Assembly: GCF_003173595.1 (NCBI RefSeq)
Contig: NZ_QGNZ01000002.1
Span: 372,001-436,000 of the forward strand
Reading direction: 5' to 3'
Length of the DNA: 64,000 nt
Source of the DNA: Pedobacter yonginensis
Lineage (GTDB): Bacteria; Bacteroidota; Bacteroidia; Sphingobacteriales; Sphingobacteriaceae
Below, one piece after another: positions 1-9,685 of the stretch. The position numbers and the translations under genes are program-made. A model generated the notes under the pieces. The model worked only from the letters and a program-made list of their open reading frames with translations, was not told the DNA's origin and searched no databases. Position 1 is the stretch's first letter. The number at the start of each line of letters is the position of its first letter.

Positions 1-131
1 GATCCTAAACTTTAAAATAACAATAACACCAAGATTTTCAAAATTTTAGAATTTAAGGCTTTGCTGCGAAATACCAGAAATTGAAAGCCAACAATTTTTA
101 AAAAACATTTTTAATCTAATTATTTTATCCC

Positions 132-139
132 TACATTTG
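132..139 (+). promoter_or_regulatory. -7 promoter box before the DUF177/rpmF operon
   Basis: TACATTTG matches the Bacteroidota -7 consensus TAnnTTTG exactly. It lies 22 nt before the TTG start of the DUF177 gene, so the 5' leader would be short. The upstream -33 element is not clear. The first 130 bases are AT-rich and show no coding signal. Confidence 0.6.
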
Positions 140-161
140 CAGGCTAAAATTTTACAGTACT

Positions 162-692
162 TTGAACCCATTAAAACAATTTTCATTACCGTTTACCGGC
201 TTAAAATTGGGCACTCATCAGTTTGACTATGAGCTAGATGACACCTTTTTTAACGCTTTTGAGTACTCGCTAATTAAAAGTGGGAATTTAAAAGTAGATC
301 TGGAACTTGAAAAACAAGAGACCATGATGCTTTTAAAATTTAAAGTAATTGGAACAGTAAATTTAGATTGCGATAAATGCTTAGCTGAATTTCCTCTACC
401 TATTAATTTGTACGAGAGACAAATTGTAAAGTTTGCAGAAGACGAATTGGAAAGTGATGATGATGAAATTATCTCGCTAAGCCGTAAAGAAACTGCAATT
501 GATGTATCTGGCCCCCTATACGAAATGATTAACGTAGCAGTGCCTTATATTAAAAACTGTGAGCAGGCTGGTAAGGATTGCGACCAAGAAATGATTGATC
601 GACTAGAAAAACTATCAATCGAAAAGCAACACGAAGAAAATGAACAAAATAGCGACCCACGTTGGGAAGCACTTAATAAGTTAAAAAAATAA
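162..692 (+). CDS. DUF177 (YceD-like) protein
   Basis: A 176-residue protein of the DUF177/YceD family, which is nearly always encoded directly before rpmF, as here (15 nt gap). In other bacteria and plastids the family is linked to 23S rRNA accumulation or processing; the exact activity is not settled. Two cysteine pairs (C70/C73 and C133/C140) could bind a metal; this is inference. The start is TTG: the family-typical N-terminus (NPLKQFSLPFTGLKLG) begins right there and the next Met lies far inside. The TACATTTG box 22 nt upstream supports this start. Confidence 0.85.
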   Translation: MNPLKQFSLPFTGLKLGTHQFDYELDDTFFNAFEYSLIKSGNLKVDLELEKQETMMLLKFKVIGTVNLDCDKCLAEFPLPINLYERQIVKFAEDELESDDDEIISLSRKETAIDVSGPLYEMINVAVPYIKNCEQAGKDCDQEMIDRLEKLSIEKQHEENEQNSDPRWEALNKLKK

Positions 693-707
693 TTAGATTA
701 TATACCA

Positions 708-899
708 ATGGCACATCCAAAACGGAAAATCTCGAAACAGAGAAAAAATAAAAGAAGAACGCACTATAAAGCTGTGACTCCTTCTTTGGCAACATGCTCG
801 GCAACAGGTGCTATCCACGTACCACACCGTGCTTACAACGTTGATGGTAACCTATACTATAACGGTAAATTGGTTATCGAAAATACTCAAATCGGGTAA
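708..899 (+). CDS. rpmF: 50S ribosomal protein L32
   Basis: A 63-residue basic protein with the L32 N-terminus (MAHPKRKISKQRKNKRR). It is a small component of the large ribosomal subunit. It follows the DUF177 gene by 15 nt and precedes plsX, the conserved order linking ribosome and lipid synthesis in many bacteria. The 101-nt gap to plsX is unusually structured and is listed separately. Confidence 0.95.
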   Translation: MAHPKRKISKQRKNKRRTHYKAVTPSLATCSATGAIHVPHRAYNVDGNLYYNGKLVIENTQIG

Positions 900-913
900 T
901 TTTCTTAAAAAAT

Positions 914-996
914 TGTTTGTGTTTTCAGCGGCTTTAGTCATACCTTAGTCAACTGAAAAATTCAGGATTACACCTGAACTAACACAAACAGATTTT
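914..996 (+). promoter_or_regulatory. Candidate structured RNA between rpmF and plsX
   Basis: Three inverted repeats nest here. The outer helix pairs 914-923 (TGTTTGTGTT) with 981-990 (AACACAAACA). One inner helix pairs TTCAG at 924-928 with CTGAA at 953-957. A second pairs TTCAGG at 961-966 with CCTGAA at 973-978. Together they draw a three-way junction, followed by GATTTTTT and then the plsX ATG at 1001. It could be an attenuator or a read-through element controlling plsX expression from the rpmF transcript. Function is inference. Confidence 0.4.
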
Positions 997-1000
997 TTCT

Positions 1001-1939
1001 ATGAAAATAGGCCTCGACATAATGGGCGGAGACTATGCTCCCAAAGCAATTGTTTTGGGAGCAATAGCAGCTCATCAATCGCTAAACGCTGGTGAACAGT
1101 TAGTTCTCATCGGCGATACCGAACAGATTAAACCCATTCTAGCAGAACAAGGTTTCAATCCGGATCATTTTGAATACGTTCATACTGATGAAGTAATTGG
1201 TATGGGCGAACACCCCACCAAAGCAATCGTTCAGAAACCGAATTCGAGCATAGCCGTTGGTTTCAATCTTTTAAAAGAAGGTAAAATCGATTCTTTCGCA
1301 AGTGCCGGTAACTCTGGTGCAATGTTGGTTGGCGCAGTTTTTAGCGTTAAAACCATTCCGGGCATTATCCGCCCATGTTTATGTACAATACTTCCAAAAA
1401 TTAAAGGTGGCACAGGCTTATTGCTTGATGTTGGCGCAAATGCAGATTGTAAACCCGATATACTACTTCAGTTTGGAGTTTTGGGCAGTTTGTATGCCGA
1501 AAATTTATTGCAAATAAATACACCTAAAGTTGCGTTAATGAATATAGGTGAAGAAGATGAAAAGGGTAATATGCTGAGTATGGCGACCTTTCCTTTAATG
1601 AAAGAGACGCGTTTGTTCAACTTTGTGGGTAATGTGGAAGGCCGAGATCTATTTAATGATAAAGCTGATGTTATTGTTTGCGATGGATTTACAGGGAATG
1701 TGATGCTTAAACTGGCAGAATCATTCTATGTGTTAACCATAAAAAAAGGTATGAAAGACGAATTTTTTGATCGTTTCAACTACGAACAATATGGCGGAAG
1801 TCCGGTTTTAGGTGTAAATGCTCCTGTGGTAATTGGTCATGGTATTTCTAGCCCATTAGCGGTTAAAAACATGGTTTTACAATCAAGAGAAATGATTACG
1901 ACCAATTTGGTTGAAAAGATTAGAATTGCATTTAAATAA
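1001..1939 (+). CDS. plsX: Phosphate acyltransferase PlsX
   Basis: PlsX converts acyl-ACP to acyl-phosphate, the first step of phosphatidic acid synthesis in most bacteria, working with PlsY at the membrane. The 312-residue length is normal for the family and the N-terminus (MKIGLDIMGGDYAPKA) is diagnostic. A central stretch rich in Gly and Asp (LLLDVGANADCKPD) and the FVGNVEGRD block are typical. fabH starts 9 nt after its stop, so the two are surely cotranscribed. Confidence 0.95.
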   Translation: MKIGLDIMGGDYAPKAIVLGAIAAHQSLNAGEQLVLIGDTEQIKPILAEQGFNPDHFEYVHTDEVIGMGEHPTKAIVQKPNSSIAVGFNLLKEGKIDSFASAGNSGAMLVGAVFSVKTIPGIIRPCLCTILPKIKGGTGLLLDVGANADCKPDILLQFGVLGSLYAENLLQINTPKVALMNIGEEDEKGNMLSMATFPLMKETRLFNFVGNVEGRDLFNDKADVIVCDGFTGNVMLKLAESFYVLTIKKGMKDEFFDRFNYEQYGGSPVLGVNAPVVIGHGISSPLAVKNMVLQSREMITTNLVEKIRIAFK

Positions 1940-1948
1940 TTTATTAAA

Positions 1949-2947
1949 ATGAGTAAAATTCACGCTGCTATAACGGCAGTAAATGGTTACGTTCCAGACT
2001 ATGTGCTTACAAACGCTGAGTTAGAAACCATGGTTGATACTTCTGATGAATGGATAACCAGTAGGACAGGGATTAAAGAACGCAGAATTTTAAAGGGAGA
2101 AGGCTTAGGCACTTCAGATATGGCTGTTCATGCTGTAAATGGTTTGCTTAAAAAGAGAGGTATTGATGCAAAGGAAATTGAACTGATTATCTTTTGCACC
2201 ACTACTCCAGATTTTACTTTCCCTGCAACCGCAAACGTTTTAGCTGATAAGATTGGCGCAACAAACGCTTGGGGTTACGATTTACAGGCGGCATGTTCGG
2301 GCTTTATATTCGGCTTGTCAACGGGTGCATCTTTTATCGAATCTGGCAGGCATAAAAAAGTATTGGTTGTTGGTGGCGATAAAATGTCATCTATTATCAA
2401 TTACGAAGATCGTACAACTTGCATTATTTTTGGTGATGGTTGCGGATGTGCATTGTTAGAACCAAATGAAGAAGGCCTTGGTGTTTTAGATTCCATTTTA
2501 AGAACGGATGGTTCCGGAAGAGATTTTCTAGGCATGAAAGCTGGTGGATCAGTAATGCCAGCAACCCACGAAACAATCGATGCCAGATTGCACTATGCAC
2601 ATCAAGAAGGGCCTACCGTGTTTAAATTTGCGGTAACCAACATGGCTGATGTAGCTGCCGAGATTATGGAACGCAACAGCTTAACCGCTGAAGATGTAGC
2701 ATGGTTGGTGCCGCACCAAGCCAATAAACGTATTATTGATGCAACTGCAAACCGCATGGGTGTAACAACCGATAAGGTGATGATTAACATAGAACGTTAT
2801 GGCAACACAACCAATGGAACTATTCCGTTATGTTTGTGGGAGTGGGAAAGCAGATTGAAAAAAGGAGATAACATTGTATTAGCTGCCTTTGGTGGTGGTT
2901 TCACATGGGGATCAGTTTACCTCAAATGGGCTTATGATACTAAATAG
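1949..2947 (+). CDS. fabH: 3-oxoacyl-ACP synthase III (KAS III)
   Basis: FabH condenses acetyl-CoA (or branched acyl-CoA) with malonyl-ACP to start fatty acid synthesis. The Cys-His-Asn triad is visible: C116 in AACSGF, His in the PHQAN segment and Asn in GNTTNGTIP. At 332 residues it is full length. Bacteroidota FabH often prefers branched primers, which would fit the branched-chain-type E1 gene at 11.2 kb; that link is inference. Operon partner of plsX. Confidence 0.95.
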   Translation: MSKIHAAITAVNGYVPDYVLTNAELETMVDTSDEWITSRTGIKERRILKGEGLGTSDMAVHAVNGLLKKRGIDAKEIELIIFCTTTPDFTFPATANVLADKIGATNAWGYDLQAACSGFIFGLSTGASFIESGRHKKVLVVGGDKMSSIINYEDRTTCIIFGDGCGCALLEPNEEGLGVLDSILRTDGSGRDFLGMKAGGSVMPATHETIDARLHYAHQEGPTVFKFAVTNMADVAAEIMERNSLTAEDVAWLVPHQANKRIIDATANRMGVTTDKVMINIERYGNTTNGTIPLCLWEWESRLKKGDNIVLAAFGGGFTWGSVYLKWAYDTK

Positions 2948-3082
2948 TTTGAAGAATTGGTTTGGCTCAAAGTGATTAGCAATGAGCGCCCTCCCCTTAT
3001 CAAAAACTTAAATTAAATAAAACAAAAAAAGTATAACTTAGTTAATTCATTAACACTATTTTTTACATAACTAGCTTAAAAA

Positions 3083-3556
3083 ATGGATATCAAACAAATA
3101 CAGGAACTGATTAAATTTGTTTCTCGATCTGGTGTAAACGAAGTTGCTATCGAGCAAGAAAACTTTAAAATCACCATTAAAACAAACCAAGCACCTACAG
3201 TTGTGCACGCTACAGTACCACAAGCTCCGCTTATTCAAGCAGCGGCTCCGGTTGCTACGGCGCCTACCGCACCAGTTGCTACACCAGCTGTTCCTGCAGC
3301 AGAAGATACGTCGAACTACATTACGGTTAAATCGCCAATGATTGGTACTTTTTACCGTTCAGCTGGACCAGATAAACCAATGTTTGTAAACGTTGGAGAT
3401 GAAATTGGTACAGGTAAAGTGGTTTGTATCATCGAAGCGATGAAGCTTTTCAACGAAATTGAAAGTGAAGTATCTGGTCGTATTGTGAAAATATTGGTAG
3501 ATAACGCGTCGCCAGTAGAATATGATCAACCGTTATTTTTAGTTGAACCTATTTAG
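3083..3556 (+). CDS. accB: Biotin carboxyl carrier protein of acetyl-CoA carboxylase
   Basis: A 157-residue AccB that carries CO2 on biotin between biotin carboxylase and carboxyltransferase. The biotinylated Lys is K121 in EAMKLFNE. An N-terminal helical part (about 1-35), a Pro/Ala-rich linker (about 48-78) and a C-terminal lipoyl-like domain (about 80-157) match the family. accC follows on the same strand after about 160 nt. Confidence 0.95.
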   Translation: MDIKQIQELIKFVSRSGVNEVAIEQENFKITIKTNQAPTVVHATVPQAPLIQAAAPVATAPTAPVATPAVPAAEDTSNYITVKSPMIGTFYRSAGPDKPMFVNVGDEIGTGKVVCIIEAMKLFNEIESEVSGRIVKILVDNASPVEYDQPLFLVEPI

Positions 3557-3716
3557 TAAACCGTCTTATTGCGCCAAGGTTTTGTGCTAAACAAACCGAT
3601 TAACATATAGATAGTTGGTATCTTACCAGCAATCGCAGTGTAAATGGTTTTTAGAAACATGAATCATGGCATTTACAATTGTTTCGAATAGAAACAAAGA
3701 CGAAAACGAAAAAATC

Positions 3717-5063
3717 ATGTTTAAAAAAATACTAATTGCCAACAGGGGTGAAATCGCTTTGCGTATTATTCGTACCTGTAAGGAAATGGGCATCAAAACG
3801 GTTGCTGTTTATTCTACCGCAGATCGCGAAAGTTTACACGTACGTTTTGCTGATGAGGCTGTTTGTATTGGCCCTCCACCAAGTAAAGATTCTTATTTAA
3901 ATATTCCCAATATTATTTCAGCAGCAGAGTTAACAAACGCTGATGCCATCCATCCAGGTTACGGCTTTTTATCTGAAAATGCTAAGTTTTCAAACATCTG
4001 CCGTGAGTATGGAATTAAATTTATCGGTGCAACACCAGAGCAAATTAACGGAATGGGCGATAAAGCTTCGGCTAAAGAAACCATGAAAATTGCTGGTGTA
4101 CCAACCATCCCAGGGTCAGAAGGCTTGCTAGAAAGTGTTAAGGAAGGTATCACCATTGCGAACGAGATGGGTTACCCAGTTATTCTAAAGGCTACAGCAG
4201 GTGGTGGTGGTAGAGGTATGCGTGTGGTATGGAAAGATGAAGATTTCGAAAATGCATGGGATAGCGCTCGCCAAGAATCTGGTGCAGCATTTGGAAATGA
4301 CGGTTTATATTTAGAGAAATACATCGAAGATCCACGCCATATTGAAATCCAAATCATTGGAGATCAATTCGGTAAGGCCTGCCACTTATCAGAGCGCGAC
4401 TGTTCTATACAACGTCGCCACCAAAAATTGGTTGAAGAATCTCCATCTCCTTTTATGACCGATGAACTTCGTGTTAGAATGGGTGAAGCGGCGATTAAAG
4501 GTGCAATGGCCGTAAATTATGAGGGTGCAGGTACAATCGAGTTTTTGGTTGATAAACACCGCAACTTCTACTTCATGGAAATGAATACCCGAATTCAGGT
4601 AGAGCATCCAGTTACTGAAGAAGTAATTAATTTTGATTTAATTAAAGAACAAATTAAGGTTGCTGCCGGGATTCCAATATCAGGCAAAAATTATTTCCCT
4701 GATATGCACGCGATTGAATGCCGGATAAATGCAGAAGATCCTGCAAATAATTTCCGTCCATCACCAGGCAAAATTACCAATTTCCACTCTCCAGGCGGGC
4801 ATGGTGTTCGGGTTGATACTCATGTGTATGCAGGTTATCAAATCCCATCCAACTACGATTCGATGATTGCCAAGTTAATTTGTGTTGCACAAACAAGAGA
4901 AGAGGCGATTTGTACCATGGAACGTGCACTTGGCGAATTCGTAATTGAAGGCGTTAAAACAACGATACCATTCCATCTACAACTCATGAAAGACCCTAAC
5001 TTTAGGGCAGGAAATTTCACTACGAAATTCATGGAGACGTTTGAATTTGTTGAGAAGATATAA
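3717..5063 (+). CDS. accC: Biotin carboxylase subunit of acetyl-CoA carboxylase
   Basis: ATP-grasp enzyme that carboxylates the biotin of AccB using bicarbonate and ATP. I place the start at the ATG at 3717, which gives the standard N-terminus [17 protein letters not shown] and 448 residues. An in-frame ATG at 3666 would add 17 unconserved residues. The glycine-rich loop [10 protein letters not shown] and the active-site block [14 protein letters not shown] are present. A strong terminator follows, closing the fatty-acid block. Confidence 0.95.
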   Translation: MFKKILIANRGEIALRIIRTCKEMGIKTVAVYSTADRESLHVRFADEAVCIGPPPSKDSYLNIPNIISAAELTNADAIHPGYGFLSENAKFSNICREYGIKFIGATPEQINGMGDKASAKETMKIAGVPTIPGSEGLLESVKEGITIANEMGYPVILKATAGGGGRGMRVVWKDEDFENAWDSARQESGAAFGNDGLYLEKYIEDPRHIEIQIIGDQFGKACHLSERDCSIQRRHQKLVEESPSPFMTDELRVRMGEAAIKGAMAVNYEGAGTIEFLVDKHRNFYFMEMNTRIQVEHPVTEEVINFDLIKEQIKVAAGIPISGKNYFPDMHAIECRINAEDPANNFRPSPGKITNFHSPGGHGVRVDTHVYAGYQIPSNYDSMIAKLICVAQTREEAICTMERALGEFVIEGVKTTIPFHLQLMKDPNFRAGNFTTKFMETFEFVEKI

Positions 5064-5083
5064 ATTCAAAAAAGCAATATAAA

Positions 5084-5120
5084 AAGAGGTCAAATTATAA
5101 AATTTGACCTCTTTTTTTTT
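5084..5120 (+). terminator. Intrinsic terminator after accC
   Basis: A 14-bp perfect stem (AAAGAGGTCAAATT / AATTTGACCTCTTT) with a 3-nt loop is followed by a run of nine T. It ends the plsX-fabH-accB-accC transcript. Confidence 0.9.
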
Positions 5121-5250
5121 GTCAAAATCTAAAACCTCAAATATTTAAAATCGATACACCAACATAATTTTTTGTGTGGCTTAAGAATTAATAAGCTAAT
5201 TTGTAGCGTTTTACACTTGCCCCACGTTTTAGAATAAAAATCAACTGAAT

Positions 5251-6456
5251 ATGAAAAAAAATCTAATTAACGCCTTATTGCTTCTTCTTGTTGTTGGCTT
5301 ATTTACGCAATGTAAAAAAGATGAATATGAACTGATTCAAATTGTAAAGATGATATCGGTTAAAGAAATGAGGGCCTTACCTGTTGGAATATCCAAAGCA
5401 ATTGAAGTAAAAAAAACCGGCAAAATATATCTTTACAAGGATTATCTTTTTATTAACGAACCTAATGAGGGCATTCACATCTACAACAATTCAAACCCCA
5501 ATGCTCCTATAAATGTAGCCTTTCTTAAAATCCCTGGAAACATAGATTTGGCCGTTCACAACAACATTCTCTATGCAGATAGTTTTATCGACTTGTTGGC
5601 TTTTGATTTATCTAGCATAAACAACATCAAACAAGTAAAAAGGGTTAACGATGTTTTTCAACAGCAGTATTCCGTAGGGGCAGAAAAGTATCTATACATT
5701 ACTAAAGACACGTTGGTAAAAAAAGAAACCTATCGCAAAAACATGATATATTACGATGCATACAGCAGCTCTAACAACTCAAGTGCAAGCACCTCGGGGC
5801 AAGGTGGCTCTATGGCAAGGTTTACGCTGATGAATGATTATTTATATACTGTTGGCATGAATAATTTAAGTTTGTTTGATATTAAGGCCGCAGCCAATCC
5901 ACTTTTTGTAAAGACAATCAATTTGGCTGGGGGTGTAGAAACGATTTTCCCTTATGAAAATAAGCTGTTTATTGGCACAAATTCTGGCATGCATATTTTC
6001 AGTACAGCAGATGCCTCAAATCCAGTAAAACTATCCACCTACAGCCACATTTTTGCCTGCGATCCTGTTGTTGTACAAGGTAAATATGCCTATGTTACAT
6101 TACGCACTGGAAATAATTGCCGACAGGCAAGCAATCAATTAGAGGTTGTGGATATTGAAGATCCAACTCAGCCAAAACAAATTGCGGTGTACGCTATGCA
6201 AAATCCACACGGCCTAAGTGTAAGTGGCGATAATTTATTTCTATGTGAAGGGAATTTTGGAATAAAAAGTTTTAACATCATTAACCCATATAAAATTGGC
6301 GATAACTTGTTGCAAACCTTAAGCAATGTTAAAAGTTTTGATGTAATTGCAGGGCCTAAATCCCTAATTGTAACGGGCGCAGATGGAATCTACCAATTTA
6401 ATGCTGCCGATCCTAAAAATTTAAGGCAGTTAAGTATAATTAAAGTACAAATGTAG
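5251..6456 (+). CDS. LVIVD-repeat lipoprotein
   Basis: A 401-residue exported lipoprotein. The N-terminal signal ends in a lipobox (FTQC, lipidated Cys21). The rest is a run of roughly 40-50-residue repeats of the form name/position/value typical of LVIVD beta-propellers, with segments such as LEVVDIEDPTQPKQI and LSLFDIKAAANPLFV. The function of this family is unknown; it is common in Bacteroidota and thought to be surface or periplasmic. It stands alone between terminators. Confidence 0.75.
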   Translation: MKKNLINALLLLLVVGLFTQCKKDEYELIQIVKMISVKEMRALPVGISKAIEVKKTGKIYLYKDYLFINEPNEGIHIYNNSNPNAPINVAFLKIPGNIDLAVHNNILYADSFIDLLAFDLSSINNIKQVKRVNDVFQQQYSVGAEKYLYITKDTLVKKETYRKNMIYYDAYSSSNNSSASTSGQGGSMARFTLMNDYLYTVGMNNLSLFDIKAAANPLFVKTINLAGGVETIFPYENKLFIGTNSGMHIFSTADASNPVKLSTYSHIFACDPVVVQGKYAYVTLRTGNNCRQASNQLEVVDIEDPTQPKQIAVYAMQNPHGLSVSGDNLFLCEGNFGIKSFNIINPYKIGDNLLQTLSNVKSFDVIAGPKSLIVTGADGIYQFNAADPKNLRQLSIIKVQM

Positions 6457-6593
6457 GATTTGGATTTAAAAATCTGGAACAGTTTAGCCTTCAAATGGTT
6501 CTAACATTTTAATCGATAATTTGCATTCTGTTGAGCGGTTTTTTTCAGCTAATTCTCATAATGAGCTAAACTATTTCTATATTTAACACGTAC

Positions 6594-6626
6594 ATACCAT
6601 TCTATTCAAATAGAATGGTATTTTTG
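6594..6626 (+). promoter_or_regulatory. 13-bp palindrome fused to a -7 box before tatC
   Basis: ATACCATTCTATT and AATAGAATGGTAT form a perfect inverted repeat (6594-6606 and 6609-6621) with a 2-nt spacer. Its right arm runs into TATTTTTG (6619-6626), an exact TAnnTTTG box, 8 nt before the tatC ATG. It may be the terminator of the upstream lipoprotein gene, an operator over the tatC promoter, or both. Confidence 0.5.
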
Positions 6627-6634
6627 TTTTCAAC

Positions 6635-7516
6635 ATGAGCGACACTAAAAAAACATCCCTTTTACAAGCGATCGGGAATAAAGGAACAACCCTTGAGGCA
6701 GAAATGTCTTTTTTCGATCACCTAGACGTACTTCGTAAACATTTAATTAGAGCAGTTATAGCCATCGGGGTATTTACCGGTATCGCCTTCTATTTTAATG
6801 AAGAAATTTTAGATAAAGTAATTTTCGGCCCAAAAAAACCTGATTTTTGGACGTATAGAATGATGTGTAGGCTTGTAGAGCACTTCCCATCATTGGGTAA
6901 GGATATGTGTATCACTAAAATTAATGGTGAAATTATCAATACCGAAATGGCTGGGCAATTTAACTTACAACTAAATGTTTGCGTAATGTGTGGCATTGTT
7001 GCGGGCTTCCCTTATTTGCTTTGGGAAATCTGGCGTTTTATAAAGCCAGCTTTGCATGAGAACGAGCGCAAATCGGCAAGTGGTTTTGTTTTCTTTGCTT
7101 CAGTGCTTTTCGTAGTTGGGATATTGTTCGGTTATTTCGTAGTTTGCCCTTTATCGGTAAACTTTTTAACCGGATATACCGTAAGTGAAGAAATTAAAAA
7201 CACTTTTACAGTCGATTCTTATCTATCATCTGTTTCTACTTTAACTTTAGGTACAGGCATCATATTCGAACTTCCTGTAATTATTTTCATCCTTTCTAAA
7301 CTGGGGCTGATGACGCCAAAATTGATGAGATCAAGTAGAAGATATGCCGCAGTAATAATTTTAATTATAGCTGCAATTGTAACGCCAACACCAGATATCA
7401 TGACGATGTTGATTGTGGCCACTCCACTTTTCTTACTTTATGAATTAAGTATTTTTGTGTCAGCCTATATCGAGAGGAAAAAGAAAAAATCTGAAGCGGC
7501 TTTCTATGCTAACTAA
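6635..7516 (+). CDS. tatC: Sec-independent (Tat) translocase subunit TatC
   Basis: Multispanning inner-membrane protein that binds twin-arginine signal peptides and, with TatA, exports folded proteins. The 293 residues contain an extended cytoplasmic N-terminus and about six hydrophobic segments. The conserved N-terminal motif reads DHLDVLRKHL: the position of the signal-binding Glu15 of E. coli TatC is Val, with Asp one residue earlier. The second Glu, in PALHENERK, is kept. The large periplasmic loop 1 is longer than in E. coli, as usual in Bacteroidota. tatA is not nearby. Confidence 0.92.
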   Translation: MSDTKKTSLLQAIGNKGTTLEAEMSFFDHLDVLRKHLIRAVIAIGVFTGIAFYFNEEILDKVIFGPKKPDFWTYRMMCRLVEHFPSLGKDMCITKINGEIINTEMAGQFNLQLNVCVMCGIVAGFPYLLWEIWRFIKPALHENERKSASGFVFFASVLFVVGILFGYFVVCPLSVNFLTGYTVSEEIKNTFTVDSYLSSVSTLTLGTGIIFELPVIIFILSKLGLMTPKLMRSSRRYAAVIILIIAAIVTPTPDIMTMLIVATPLFLLYELSIFVSAYIERKKKKSEAAFYAN

Positions 7517-7550
7517 CAAAAACATTACGAATAGATTTCATAATTCTCTA

Positions 7551-7558
7551 TAAATTTG
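7551..7558 (+). promoter_or_regulatory. -7 box 3 nt before the rpiB start
   Basis: TAAATTTG matches TAnnTTTG and ends 3 nt before the rpiB ATG at 7562. If used, transcription would begin at or very near the start codon, giving a leaderless mRNA. Confidence 0.45.
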
Positions 7559-7561
7559 GCC

Positions 7562-7999
7562 ATGTCTGATACGAAAATAAAAATTGCTATTGGTTCAGAT
7601 CACGCAGGGTTTGAGTACAAGGAAGTTTTAAAGAATTTCCTTAATGATTATGAAGTTAAGGACTTTGGAACCCTTTCTCTTGATTCGGTAGATTATCCAG
7701 ATTTTGCTCATCCAGTGGCTTCGGCAGTGGAAAAGGGTGAGTTTGATTATGGGATTTTACTATGCGGATCGGCAAATGGAGTTGCCATCACCGCCAACAA
7801 ACATCAAAATATACGTGCAGGATTATGCTGGGAAAATGAGGTTGCATCTTTAGTACGTAAACATAATGACGCGAATGTTTTGTGTATCCCTGCCAGATTT
7901 GTATCAGAAGAACTTGCAAAAGAAATTACAACCACTTTTTTAAATACGTCCTTCGAAGGAGGTCGTCATCAAAACAGAGTGGATAAAATATCTTGCTAA
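7562..7999 (+). CDS. rpiB: Ribose-5-phosphate isomerase B
   Basis: RpiB interconverts ribose 5-phosphate and ribulose 5-phosphate in the pentose phosphate pathway. The 145-residue sequence carries SDHAGFEYKE, the DYPDFAH segment and the catalytic Cys in LLCGSANGVAITANKH. I start at the ATG at 7562 (MSDTKIKIAIG); the in-frame TTG at 7556 is part of the -7 box, not a credible start. Follows tatC by 45 nt. Confidence 0.92.
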   Translation: MSDTKIKIAIGSDHAGFEYKEVLKNFLNDYEVKDFGTLSLDSVDYPDFAHPVASAVEKGEFDYGILLCGSANGVAITANKHQNIRAGLCWENEVASLVRKHNDANVLCIPARFVSEELAKEITTTFLNTSFEGGRHQNRVDKISC

Positions 8000-8031
8000 A
8001 AAACACTAACACAAAAACTATTTATAAAATA

Positions 8032-9669
8032 ATGAATAAAAAAATCCTTTCCCTAGGCTTGGCATCCATACTTAGTGCTGGTTGTTTCGCCCAAATTAAA
8101 CCACTTGTAGCCAATAAGGATGCAATTAGGTTTAGTAAAGCCATTAACCCAATTGACGGTCGCAAACATTTATCCATTTTAGCTTCCGATGAGTACGAAG
8201 GTCGTGAGACGGGAACAAAAGGCGCATGGATGGCTGCAGATTACATCCGCAATTACTTTAAATCAATCGGATTGAAAGGCCCTGTAAATGGCGATTATTT
8301 CCAAAAAATCGATCTGGCAAATTATAGTGTGAGCGAAAGTATGTTTACGATTAATGGCCAGCCAAAACAAGCTTATAAAGATTTTGTAATCTTGAGCAAT
8401 TCTGTTGGTTTAAACGGTTTCACTTTTAGTGCAAATGATGTAGTGTTTGTGGGTTATGGTTTAACAAAAGATGGCTATAACGATTTCGACGGCATTAATG
8501 TAGAAGGAAAAGTGGTGATGATGTTTGCTGCTGGAGATCCAACGGCGAAAGCTGGAGATAAAACAGATCGTCGCCAAGCTATGATGGCCCGTGCCAAAAA
8601 AATGTCGTACTTGGCTCAAGGCAAGGCAAAGGCGGTTATCTTAATCGACCCAACGCTTGATAATATAACAGAAGCCCGTAAGGCATCTTATACTGCTGGA
8701 TCGAACGTGATGAAAACTGCAGAAAACATCGAAAGGATGAAAAAGCAAAACCCTTTTACATCGATTTCAATTTCTACAGCAACGGCAAATGAAATTTTAA
8801 AAACTGCAAACACTTCGGTTGATGCTGTACAGAAGAAAATTGCCGAAACGATGAAACCCGCTTCACAAACTTTAAGTGTTGCCATTTCTGCAAGTGCAAT
8901 GAAAAAAGAAACACCTGTTCGTTGCGAAAACGTATTGGGATTTTTAGAAGGAACTGATCCTGTTTTAAAGAAAGAAGTTTTGGTTCTAACTGGACATTAC
9001 GACCATATTGGGATTACACCTGATGTTGAAGGACCGGATAAGATAAACAATGGCGCAGATGACGACGGCTCTGGTACCACTGGCGTGTTGTTAATGGCTA
9101 AGGCATTTTCTGATGCTAAAAAAGCAGGCAAAGGCCCTAAACGCAGCATTTTGTTTATGACTGTTGTTGGTGAAGAAAAAGGACTATGGGGTTCTGAATG
9201 GTATTCTGAACATCCAGTTTTTCCTGTAGAAAACACGATTGCTGATTTAAATACCGACATGATTGGTCGTGTTGGTGAGGAATATCTGGGTAAACCCGAT
9301 TCAGCAAACTACATTTATTCAGTAGGTTCGAAAATGTTAAGTAGCGATTTGGCTACGCTTCAGGATAGAGTGAATGCAACCTACACTAAAATGAAACTGG
9401 ATTTTAAATATGACGATCCTAATGATACAGAGCGTATTTACTACCGTTCAGATCATTACAACTTTGCTAAACTTGGCATTCCTATTATTTTCTATTACGA
9501 TGGTATGTTGCAACAGGATTACCACAGGCCTGGCGATGAGGTAAGCAAAATTAACTTTGAGTTGTTGGCAAAAAGAGCACACTTAACCTACTATATTGGC
9601 TGGGAGTTAGCTAACCAAGCAAAACGTCCGGTTGTTGATATGGATGGAAAAGGCAATCCAAAGAAATAA
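8032..9669 (+). CDS. Secreted M28 zinc peptidase with PA-type insert
   Basis: A 545-residue exported metallopeptidase of family M28, whose members are mostly aminopeptidases. The ATG at 8032 gives a clean signal peptide (MNKKILSLGLASILSAGCFAQ); an upstream in-frame TTG overlaps rpiB and is unlikely. Zinc ligands sit in TGHYDHIG, NNGADDDGSGT, VGEEKGLWGSEW, NTDMIGRV and YRSDHYNFA. The 100-300 region resembles a protease-associated domain. Substrate is unknown. A second, shorter M28 gene lies at 40 kb. Confidence 0.9.
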   Translation: MNKKILSLGLASILSAGCFAQIKPLVANKDAIRFSKAINPIDGRKHLSILASDEYEGRETGTKGAWMAADYIRNYFKSIGLKGPVNGDYFQKIDLANYSVSESMFTINGQPKQAYKDFVILSNSVGLNGFTFSANDVVFVGYGLTKDGYNDFDGINVEGKVVMMFAAGDPTAKAGDKTDRRQAMMARAKKMSYLAQGKAKAVILIDPTLDNITEARKASYTAGSNVMKTAENIERMKKQNPFTSISISTATANEILKTANTSVDAVQKKIAETMKPASQTLSVAISASAMKKETPVRCENVLGFLEGTDPVLKKEVLVLTGHYDHIGITPDVEGPDKINNGADDDGSGTTGVLLMAKAFSDAKKAGKGPKRSILFMTVVGEEKGLWGSEWYSEHPVFPVENTIADLNTDMIGRVGEEYLGKPDSANYIYSVGSKMLSSDLATLQDRVNATYTKMKLDFKYDDPNDTERIYYRSDHYNFAKLGIPIIFYYDGMLQQDYHRPGDEVSKINFELLAKRAHLTYYIGWELANQAKRPVVDMDGKGNPKK

Positions 9670-9685
9670 TAAAGTAAAAATATTT

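Noticed and set aside
7993..8031. TTG start for the M28 peptidase overlapping rpiB
   Set aside because: It would put 13 extra residues before a perfect signal peptide that starts at ATG 8032.
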